Source: Lentimicrobiaceae bacterium (GTDB lineage Bacteria; Bacteroidota; Bacteroidia; Bacteroidales; JAGONC01). From it: DNA of 5,118 bases. The notes under the pieces are model-generated. The model was not told the DNA's origin and made no database searches. It was given only the letters and a program-made list of their open reading frames with translations. The DNA lies in NCBI GenBank assembly GCA_030621075.1, contig JAUXII010000110.1:1-5118 (forward strand), given 5' to 3'. A program made the translations under genes and the position numbers. Within the stretch, counting starts at the first letter, position 1. Every line of letters begins with the position of its first letter. Below are positions 1-5,118 of the stretch, piece after piece.

Positions 1-1230
1 GAAAAGCAGTTTGATGAGATAAAAGAGGACCTGGATGACCTGCAAGAGAAAAATAGCGATCTGGAAGAACCCAATAAGTCTTTTGATACCGAAAGCGAAG
101 AAACCGGTATTGATGAGGAGTTGGATAACAGCATGGAAAACCTTCAAGAGGGTAAAAAGGGAAAATCTTCCAAATCACAAAAGAGTGCCTCTGAAAAAAT
201 GGGACAATTAGGGAATAAGCTTTTTGATATGATGAGTGCGATGCAGGCACAAGGGCTGGGCGAGGACATTTATGCACTAAGAGAAATACTCGAGAATTTA
301 TTACAGGTTTCTTTTGACCAGGAAGAGCTTATTGAACGGGTTGGTGTAGTGAAAAGAAGCGACCCTAAATACCTCGATATTATACAGAATCAAAAAAATC
401 TCAAAGATGATATGGAGATGATAGAGGATTCATTGGTTGCATTGGGAAAAAGACAGCTTCAGGTAAAGCCGGTTATTAAAAGAGAGTTAAGGGAGATAAA
501 TATAAATATTGAAAAAGCCTTAAAGGGGCCTGATCAGCGAAGGGACTCTGCGGCCAAATCCAGCCAACAACTGGTAATGACCTCGGTTAACAACCTTGCT
601 CTTTTATTATCTGAAGTGTTAGAACAAATGGAACAACAAATGTCTCAAATGGCAAGCGGGGGATCTTCTTGTCCGAACCCCGGCATGGGTGCTTCATCAA
701 TAAGTACCATGAAACAGCTTCAGGAACAACTCAATATGCAACTTGAACAAATGAAAAAGGGTAAAGGCAAAAAGGGCAAAACAGGGTTACCCGGGGGAGA
801 GGTAACAAGCGAACAATTTGCTCGTTTGGCTGCAGAGCAAGAGGCGATCAGAAACCAGTTTCAAAAATATTTGGATCAATTAAAGGAAGAAGGCGTTGGT
901 GTTGATGGGGATGCCAGAAAGATGATTGATGATATGGAAAAAACAGAAAGAGACCTCGTTAATAAAATGATTTCAAACCAAACCCTAATGAGGCAGAAAG
1001 ATATCTTAACAAGGCTTTTACAATCGGAGAAAGCAGAGCTTAAACGCAAGGAGGAAGAAAAGCGCGAATCAAGAGAAGCAAAAAATCAAAAAATTAGTAA
1101 CCCTGAGGAGTTTTTTAAGTATAAAAGTATAAACGCTCAACAGGTGGAGTTATTAAAAACAATTCCACCTTCGTTGAAGCCATTTTATAAGAAAAAATTA
1201 AACAATTACCTTTTCCACCTTGAAGAATAA
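1..1230 (+). CDS. DUF4175-like large coiled-coil protein, C-terminal part (5' end outside window)
   Basis: The reading frame is open from base 1, so this is the last 409 residues of a longer protein; the TTG at 121 is an internal Leu codon, not the start. Visible parts in order are an acidic Glu/Asp-rich stretch (residues about 1-45), a Lys/Ser-rich linker (about 51-62), long amphipathic helices rich in Gln, Glu, Met and Lys that look like coiled coil (about 65-215 and 235-365), a Gly/Ser/Pro-rich break with a lone Cys (219-230), a basic Lys-Gly linker (252-266) and a conserved-looking tail ending LFHLEE. The composition, the ending and the place just before a small ATPase and ybeY match the Bacteroidota DUF4175 family as I know it, whose full members are about 1100 residues with N-terminal membrane helices; those helices are not visible here. 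Function is unknown. It lies 6 bp before the next gene, so co-transcription is likely. The family name is recognised from memory, not searched. Confidence 0.8.
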   Translation, partial: EKQFDEIKEDLDDLQEKNSDLEEPNKSFDTESEETGIDEELDNSMENLQEGKKGKSSKSQKSASEKMGQLGNKLFDMMSAMQAQGLGEDIYALREILENLLQVSFDQEELIERVGVVKRSDPKYLDIIQNQKNLKDDMEMIEDSLVALGKRQLQVKPVIKRELREININIEKALKGPDQRRDSAAKSSQQLVMTSVNNLALLLSEVLEQMEQQMSQMASGGSSCPNPGMGASSISTMKQLQEQLNMQLEQMKKGKGKKGKTGLPGGEVTSEQFARLAAEQEAIRNQFQKYLDQLKEEGVGVDGDARKMIDDMEKTERDLVNKMISNQTLMRQKDILTRLLQSEKAELKRKEEEKRESREAKNQKISNPEEFFKYKSINAQQVELLKTIPPSLKPFYKKKLNNYLFHLEE

Positions 1231-1236
1231 AATGAT

Positions 1237-1731
1237 ATGATTTTTGAGGAGATGCAATTAAAAATTCCGTCCAGCCCAGAAAATGTTTACCTAGTTGAAC
1301 GTTTTATTGAAGAGATTTGCGACAGATATAATATTAGCAATCATTATTTTGGAAATATTACCATTGCCGTTCTGGAGGCTGTTGATAATGCTATTGTTCA
1401 TGGGAACAAAAACAACCCCATTAAAGAGATAGTTATAAAATTTAAGGCAGAACCCGGCAACCTCTCTTTTACTATCAAAGATGAAGGTCAAGGATTTGAT
1501 TTTCAAAATATTACCGACCCAACGGATATATCTTATTCAGATGAAAATCATGTAGGTAGGGGCATATTTATTATTAAATCATTAGCCGACAAGGTTGTTT
1601 TTAATGAAAAGGGCAATGAAATAGAAATCACGTATGGCATTAAGGGAATAAGCAATGAATTAGCAAATCAGAGAAAGAAAAAGTTGGAGGAATACAGTAA
1701 AGAGACCAAGAAGAAGCAAAAGAAAGCATAA
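1237..1731 (+). CDS. RsbW/SpoIIAB-like GHKL ATP-binding protein (HATPase_c_2 type)
   Basis: This 164-residue protein is a stand-alone histidine-kinase-like ATPase domain of the anti-sigma-factor serine kinase type. The N box is clear (E47, N51, H55 in LEAVDNAIVHGN), as are the G1 box (D82-E-G-Q-G-F87, followed by D88) and the G2 box (G107-R-G-I110). In RsbW and SpoIIAB the N-box Glu is the proposed catalytic base and the Asn binds Mg-ATP, so the ATP site looks intact. Residues about 147-164 form a Lys-rich charged tail beyond the domain. ATG 1237 is chosen because it lies 6 bp after the previous stop and leaves the whole domain; an internal ATG at 1252 would drop five residues. No Shine-Dalgarno motif is seen, which is usual in Bacteroidota. 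No anti-anti-sigma (STAS) partner or sigma factor gene is visible, so the target is unknown; kinase activity is inferred from the family only. Confidence 0.9.
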   Translation: MIFEEMQLKIPSSPENVYLVERFIEEICDRYNISNHYFGNITIAVLEAVDNAIVHGNKNNPIKEIVIKFKAEPGNLSFTIKDEGQGFDFQNITDPTDISYSDENHVGRGIFIIKSLADKVVFNEKGNEIEITYGIKGISNELANQRKKKLEEYSKETKKKQKKA

Positions 1732-1754
1732 AACCCATTGTTATATGTATATAC

Positions 1755-2192
1755 ATGGATGCCAATAACATTCTTTTTTTCAATGAGGAAGTATCTTATC
1801 GTGTTAACGATAAAAGGCAAATTAGAGAATGGATTCGACATATAATTTATGAATGGGGAAATATCCCGGGCAACATAAACATAATTCTCTGTCCTGATCA
1901 TTATTTACTTGACATAAACAACACCTACCTGAATCAAGATTCTTACACCGACATCTTGACATTTAACCAATCGGAGGATAAAGCGATTATTTCTGGTGAT
2001 ATTTACATTAGCCTTGACCGGATAAAGGCCAATGCAAAAAAATACAAGGTGCGTATCAGCGATGAGCTTCATCGGGTTATAATTCACGGAATTTTACACC
2101 TTATGGGAGGTGAAGATAGTACTGAAGATGAGCAGCGGGAAATGAGAAAGGCAGAAGATAAATGCTTATCTTTGCGCCCTCCGTTGACCTGA
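1755..2192 (+). CDS. ybeY: YbeY, rRNA maturation endoribonuclease (UPF0054)
   Basis: This 145-residue cytoplasmic protein is of normal length for YbeY, a single-strand metal-dependent endoribonuclease involved in 16S rRNA 3'-end maturation and ribosome quality control. Family motifs visible are LDINNTYLNQD (52-62), TDILTF (65-70), SGDIYIS (80-86) and the metal-site segment from H111: HGILHLMGGED. Two metal ligands are present (H111, H115). The third ligand position of the usual H-x3-H-x5-H pattern is D121 rather than His. As far as I recall, the same change is found in other Bacteroidota YbeY proteins, so I read it as a lineage variant and not a dead enzyme. ATG 1755 is the only good start and lies 23 bp after the ATPase gene. 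The protein ends with the acidic-to-basic helix (about 123-138) and the SLRP tail typical of the family in this phylum. An 86-bp gap with a parS-like site follows. Confidence 0.95.
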   Translation: MDANNILFFNEEVSYRVNDKRQIREWIRHIIYEWGNIPGNINIILCPDHYLLDINNTYLNQDSYTDILTFNQSEDKAIISGDIYISLDRIKANAKKYKVRISDELHRVIIHGILHLMGGEDSTEDEQREMRKAEDKCLSLRPPLT

Positions 2193-2193
2193 T

Positions 2194-2215
2194 TATTGTT
2201 CCACGTGGAACAATA
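2194..2215. other. parS-like ParB-binding site, perfect palindrome
   Basis: The 16-bp core TGTTCCACGTGGAACA (2197-2212) is perfectly symmetric and fits the bacterial parS consensus with its central CACGTG; the same sequence is known as a parS in pseudomonads. Symmetry extends to 22 bp (2194-2215). It begins 2 bp after the ybeY stop and lies wholly between genes. ParB (a CTP-dependent DNA clamp) loads at such sites and spreads, and with ParA moves origins apart. The parA and parB genes are not in this window. There is no T-run after the palindrome, so a terminator is less likely. Confidence 0.85.
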
Positions 2216-2236
2216 GAATCAAGGTTGAATCTGAGA

Positions 2237-2265
2237 TTGAATTCCAATTATTTATACTTTATACT
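2237..2265 (+). promoter_or_regulatory. Candidate promoter upstream of mnmG
   Basis: TTGAAT (2237-2242) and TATACT (2260-2265) are separated by 17 bp, which resembles a sigma-70 -35/-10 pair, and would put a transcript start about 7 bp before the mnmG ATG. TATACT also occurs at 2253-2258. The Bacteroidota primary sigma factor usually prefers TTTG with TAnnTTTG, and that pattern is not convincingly present, so this is a weak inference. The 86-bp gap before mnmG is the largest in the + strand cluster and the most likely place for a separate promoter. Confidence 0.25.
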
Positions 2266-2278
2266 CCTTTAATCATTG

Positions 2279-4150
2279 ATGTTGGGGAAATATGATATAA
2301 TTGTTGTTGGGGGTGGGCATGCTGGCGCCGAAGCCGCTGCTGCTGCTGCTAATCTTGGGTCAAAAGTGCTACTCATTACAATGAACCTGACAGCTATCGC
2401 TGAAATGTCGTGTAATCCGGCAATGGGTGGGGTGGCAAAGGGGCAAATAGTTAGGGAAATTGATGCTCTTGGTGGTTATTCGGGAATCATTACCGATAAA
2501 ACCATGATCCAGTTCAGAATGTTGAACATGTCGAAAGGCCCTGCAATGTGGAGCCCCCGTGCACAAAGCGATCGGTGGTTGTTTTCAAAAGAATGGCGTT
2601 TGGAGCTTGAGAAAACACCAAACCTTGATTTCCGGGAGGATATGGTTATTCGTATCCTGACAAAGGAGGGGAAAGCGATAGGGGTAGAGACCTTTATGGG
2701 ATTAAAAATATTTGCCGGGGCGGTTATCCTTACCAATGGCACCTTCTTAAATGGAATCATTCATATTGGGGAAAAAAGTTTTGGAGGTGGACGAATTGGC
2801 GACAAACCATCTGTCGGGCTGACCGAAAATCTCAATGCTATGGGGTTTGAATCAGCCAGGCTAAAAACCGGAACACCTGTGAGAATTGATGGCCGATCCA
2901 TTGATTATTCTAAACTGGAAGAACAGAAAGGAGATCAAATTCCCGGAAAATTTTCATTTATTGATACTCCAAAACTGGAAAAACAAAGAAGCTGTTGGGT
3001 TGCCTATACAAACAAAAAAGTTCATGATCTCCTGAGAACCGGTTTTGATAGATCACCAATGTTCATTGGCCGGATAAAAGGAACAGGGCCCAGGTATTGT
3101 CCTTCAATTGAGGATAAAATTGACAGGTTTTCACATAGAGACCGGCACCAATTGTTTGTAGAACCTGAAGGATGGGATACCGTAGAGGTTTACCTTAATG
3201 GATTTTCATCATCATTACCCGAGGATATACAATACAAAGCCCTTGTATCAATAGAAGGATTTGAAAATGCAAGAATATTCAGGCCAGGATATGCCATTGA
3301 ATATGACTATTTTCCCCCAACACAGCTTAAATATACAATGGAAACCCGTTTGGTTGAGCATTTATATTTTGCGGGACAGATTAATGGAACTACCGGATAT
3401 GAAGAAGCTGCAGCTCAGGGGATAATGGCAGGTATTAACGCCTGCAGGAAATTGAATGGCCTGTCTGATTTTATTTTGTCCAGATCTGATGCATATATAG
3501 GTGTATTAATTGATGATTTGATTACAAAAGGGATAGACGAACCCTACCGTATGTTTACTTCTCGTGCCGAGTACAGGATATTATTAAGGCAGGATAATGC
3601 AGATCTGCGTTTAACGCCAAAAGGGTATGAGATCGGACTCGCCAGTAAAGAAAGAATGATGCGGGTTGAGGATAAAAGAGACCGCATTGCCAGGCTAATC
3701 GAATTTATTAAAAAGGAAAGTACACTCCCGGAAGAGATTAATAAGTATTTAGCTGGTCGGGGAACTGATAAAATAAAGCAGAAACAAAAAATAGCTACTA
3801 TTTTATTACGCCCACAGGTTGAGATTGGTGGTTTGATTGAAGCAATACCTGGGTTTAATGAGTTTTTAAGGAAAAGTAACGAATTCGATAAAGAGGTACT
3901 TGAGGAAGCAGAGATACTATTGAAGTACGAAAGATATATTAGTAAAGAGCGCGAAGTTGTTGATAAGCTATCTAAAATGGAAGACCTTAAACTCCGGGAG
4001 AATTTTGATTACCATACACTACCTGCCTTATCGTATGAAGCCAGAGATAAACTTAACAGGTTACAACCCGGTACAATTGGTCAGGCTTCCAGAATAAGCG
4101 GAGTATCACCAGCCGATATTTCTGTATTATTGGTATATCTTGGTAGGTAG
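2279..4150 (+). CDS. mnmG: MnmG (GidA), tRNA uridine-5-carboxymethylaminomethyl modification enzyme, FAD subunit
   Basis: This 623-residue protein is full length for the family (about 630). With the GTPase MnmE it modifies position 5 of wobble uridine (cmnm5/nm5U34) in tRNAs reading split codon boxes, using FAD, NADH and a methylene-tetrahydrofolate-derived carbon. Motifs run as expected: Rossmann FAD loop VVGGGHAGAEA (9-19), MSCNPAMGG with C45 (43-51), NGTFLNGIIHIG (about 153-164), LKTGTPVRIDG, PRYCPSIEDKI with C274, DYFPPTQLKYTMETR, the second flavin-site segment GQINGTTGYEEAAAQG (366-381), FTSRAEYR (426-433) and the C-terminal helical MnmE/tRNA-binding domain with Y578HTLPALSYEARDKL. ATG 2279 is chosen over an in-frame TTG one codon upstream (2276). 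No Shine-Dalgarno motif is visible. mnmE is not in the window. parS-like sites lie on both sides. No frameshift or missing key residue is seen. Confidence 0.98.
   Translation: MLGKYDIIVVGGGHAGAEAAAAAANLGSKVLLITMNLTAIAEMSCNPAMGGVAKGQIVREIDALGGYSGIITDKTMIQFRMLNMSKGPAMWSPRAQSDRWLFSKEWRLELEKTPNLDFREDMVIRILTKEGKAIGVETFMGLKIFAGAVILTNGTFLNGIIHIGEKSFGGGRIGDKPSVGLTENLNAMGFESARLKTGTPVRIDGRSIDYSKLEEQKGDQIPGKFSFIDTPKLEKQRSCWVAYTNKKVHDLLRTGFDRSPMFIGRIKGTGPRYCPSIEDKIDRFSHRDRHQLFVEPEGWDTVEVYLNGFSSSLPEDIQYKALVSIEGFENARIFRPGYAIEYDYFPPTQLKYTMETRLVEHLYFAGQINGTTGYEEAAAQGIMAGINACRKLNGLSDFILSRSDAYIGVLIDDLITKGIDEPYRMFTSRAEYRILLRQDNADLRLTPKGYEIGLASKERMMRVEDKRDRIARLIEFIKKESTLPEEINKYLAGRGTDKIKQKQKIATILLRPQVEIGGLIEAIPGFNEFLRKSNEFDKEVLEEAEILLKYERYISKEREVVDKLSKMEDLKLRENFDYHTLPALSYEARDKLNRLQPGTIGQASRISGVSPADISVLLVYLGR
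2336..2350 (+). repeat. (GCT)5 triplet run within mnmG
   Basis: Five GCT codons in a row encode A20-A24 of MnmG, directly after a GCC for A19, in the helix after the FAD-binding loop. This helix is Ala-rich in the family (E. coli has a similar AAMAAA stretch), so the protein sequence is ordinary; only the identical codon use makes it a short microsatellite. Confidence 0.6.
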
Positions 4151-4154
4151 GTAT

Positions 4155-4170
4155 TGTTTCACGTGGAACA
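4155..4170. other. parS-like ParB-binding site, one mismatch from symmetry
   Basis: TGTTTCACGTGGAACA matches the parS consensus, with the central CACGTG intact and one asymmetric pair (T4159 opposite G4166). It starts 4 bp after the mnmG stop and fills most of the 27-bp gap before the methyltransferase ATG. It differs from the site at 2197-2212 at one base. Reading through it in the methyltransferase frame gives FHVEQ, so automated gene callers may extend that gene over the site using TTG 4154 or GTG 4163. Confidence 0.85.
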
Positions 4171-4177
4171 AAGAAGT

Positions 4178-5062
4178 ATGAAAAAAATAGAGAGCTGTAT
4201 AATTTGCGGAGAGGACCAGTTCGTCCATTACCTTGATTGTAACGACCATTTTCTCAGTAAACAAACATTTTCCATTGTTGAATGCGTGGGGTGTGGGTTT
4301 CGTTTTATTAATCCCAGGCCACTTACCGGTGAACTGGGAAAATATTATAAATCAGAAAATTACATTTCACACTCAGGTACCAGGAAAGGGTTTATTAATA
4401 AAATTTATCTGTTGGCCAGGAAATTCACCCTGAAAAGAAAGTATAACATTATACAGGCCTTTAAATCGACGGGATCGATGTTGGATATTGGTTGCGGTTC
4501 GGGAGAGTTGTTGAAATTATTTCAGGAAAAAGGATGGAAAGTCGTTGGCATTGAACCGGATGAACATGTCAGGAACGCAGCGATTAATGGGTATTCACTC
4601 GATATTCGTGAGGAGTGTTCATTGAAGAAGATTCCGGACGGATCCTTTGATGTTGTTACAATGTGGCATGTACTTGAGCATGTACCGGATTTAACCGACA
4701 GGGTAAAAGAGGTAAAAAGATTGTTGAAAAATGATGGGGTTCTGATCGTTGCAGTTCCTAATTCTAATTCCTTGGATGCCAAAATATATGGAGGGTACTG
4801 GGCCGCTTACGACGTTCCCCGACACCTGTGGCATTTTACAAAAGATTCGATAACTTCGCTTTTTCGAAAATACGGCATGGTAATTGCGAAAATTCTCCCA
4901 ATGAAACTTGATGCATTTTATGTGAGTATGTTGAGTGAAAAATATAAAAGAGGAAAAATAAATTATTTTGCAGCTGCAAAGAATGGACTTCTTTCTAATA
5001 TTAGGGCAAAGAAAAACCAAAATGAATATTCAAGCTTGATCTTTGTTATAAAAAAGGATTAA
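4178..5062 (+). CDS. Class I SAM-dependent methyltransferase with N-terminal zinc-ribbon-like segment
   Basis: This 294-residue protein begins with two CxxC pairs (C7/C10 and C36/C39) that could bind one zinc ion, followed by NPRP (45-48) and a Tyr-rich stretch (YYKSENY, 56-62). The Rossmann methyltransferase core follows: motif I LDIGCGSGELL (102-112), acidic residue E126 in GIEPD for the SAM ribose, the FDVVTMWHVLEHVPD block (157-171), LKNDGVLIVAVPN (183-195) and the conserved DVPRHLWHFT (212-221). This order fits the UbiG/Methyltransf_23-like group (COG2227) with an N-terminal CxxC segment; the substrate cannot be told, and small molecules, lipids or glycans are all possible. ATG 4178 is preferred because the in-frame TTG 4154 and GTG 4163 lie in the parS-like site. 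It starts 27 bp after mnmG and is probably co-transcribed with it, though it does not belong to the tRNA pathway in any obvious way. No membrane segment is evident. Confidence 0.9.
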   Translation: MKKIESCIICGEDQFVHYLDCNDHFLSKQTFSIVECVGCGFRFINPRPLTGELGKYYKSENYISHSGTRKGFINKIYLLARKFTLKRKYNIIQAFKSTGSMLDIGCGSGELLKLFQEKGWKVVGIEPDEHVRNAAINGYSLDIREECSLKKIPDGSFDVVTMWHVLEHVPDLTDRVKEVKRLLKNDGVLIVAVPNSNSLDAKIYGGYWAAYDVPRHLWHFTKDSITSLFRKYGMVIAKILPMKLDAFYVSMLSEKYKRGKINYFAAAKNGLLSNIRAKKNQNEYSSLIFVIKKD

Positions 5063-5071
5063 TTGCTATTT

Positions 5072-5118
5072 TTAAGCCTTGTAAGCAACAAACACCACCA
5101 AGTAATGTTCAGTGGTGG
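5072..5118 (-). CDS. Possible 3' end of a convergent gene (5' part outside window)
   Basis: On the - strand one frame is open from the window edge to a TAA at 5074-5072 and reads TTEHYLVVFVAYKA. This hydrophobic beta-strand-like ending followed by Tyr-Lys-Ala looks like a normal cytoplasmic protein C-terminus. It would end 9 bp from the stop of the methyltransferase gene, a common convergent arrangement. Only 14 codons are visible, so no family can be named. A second - strand frame (stop at 5061-5059) is also open, but its peptide, with adjacent Trp residues and a Leu run, is less natural. Confidence 0.35.
   Translation of the reverse strand, partial: TTEHYLVVFVAYKA

Noticed and set aside
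121..123. TTG at 121 as start of the first gene
   Set aside because: The frame is open all the way to base 1 with the same acidic, helical composition, so the gene enters the window from the left and this is an internal Leu codon.
1668..1901. Minus-strand 77-codon frame across the ATPase/ybeY junction
   Set aside because: The Phe-rich end is the reverse complement of the Lys-rich tail of the ATPase gene, and the rest is opposite ybeY.
2194..2215. Palindrome after ybeY as a rho-independent terminator
   Set aside because: There is no loop space in the perfect palindrome and no T-run after it, while the match to the parS consensus explains it fully.
2276..2278. TTG at 2276 as mnmG start
   Set aside because: An ATG follows at once at 2279, giving the usual short N-terminus before the FAD-binding loop.
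2193..2278. Replication origin in the gap before mnmG
   Set aside because: It is AT-rich and carries a parS-like site, but I see no DnaA-box cluster and it is only 86 bp long.
2476..2760. Minus-strand reading frame inside mnmG
   Set aside because: It lies wholly opposite a strongly conserved gene and its translation shows no recognisable motif; it is a shadow frame.
4691..5020. Minus-strand 109-codon frame opposite the methyltransferase
   Set aside because: It overlaps a gene with clear SAM-binding motifs, and its Cys/Phe/Ile-rich composition is what reversed AT-rich coding sequence gives.

Overview
The window is a compact block of genes on the + strand, probably from the chromosome of a Bacteroidota member. 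I base this on the gene order (C-terminus of a DUF4175-type protein, RsbW-like ATP-binding protein, ybeY, mnmG), the AT-rich sequence, the lack of Shine-Dalgarno motifs, and a YbeY with Asp where most bacteria have the third metal-binding His. I cannot name a genus.

Layout. Bases 1-1230 are the 3' part of a large coiled-coil, charged protein that starts before the window. After 6 bp comes a small GHKL ATP-binding protein (1237-1731), and after 23 bp ybeY (1755-2192), the rRNA-maturation endoribonuclease. An 86-bp gap holds a perfect parS-like palindrome and a weak candidate promoter. mnmG (2279-4150), the FAD-dependent tRNA wobble-uridine modification enzyme, follows. A 27-bp gap is almost filled by a second parS-like site, and then comes a class I SAM-dependent methyltransferase with an N-terminal zinc-ribbon-like segment (4178-5062). 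The last 47 bases may be the 3' end of a convergent gene on the - strand.

Together the genes suggest a housekeeping cluster for RNA maturation and modification (YbeY, MnmG), with a signalling-type ATPase and a large protein of unknown function upstream. The most notable feature is the pair of ParB-binding (parS) sites on either side of mnmG, 1958 bp apart centre to centre. They suggest a position in the origin-proximal, chromosome-partition region. I found no RNA genes, CRISPR arrays, insertion sequences or clear intrinsic terminators, and I see no convincing previously undescribed system.
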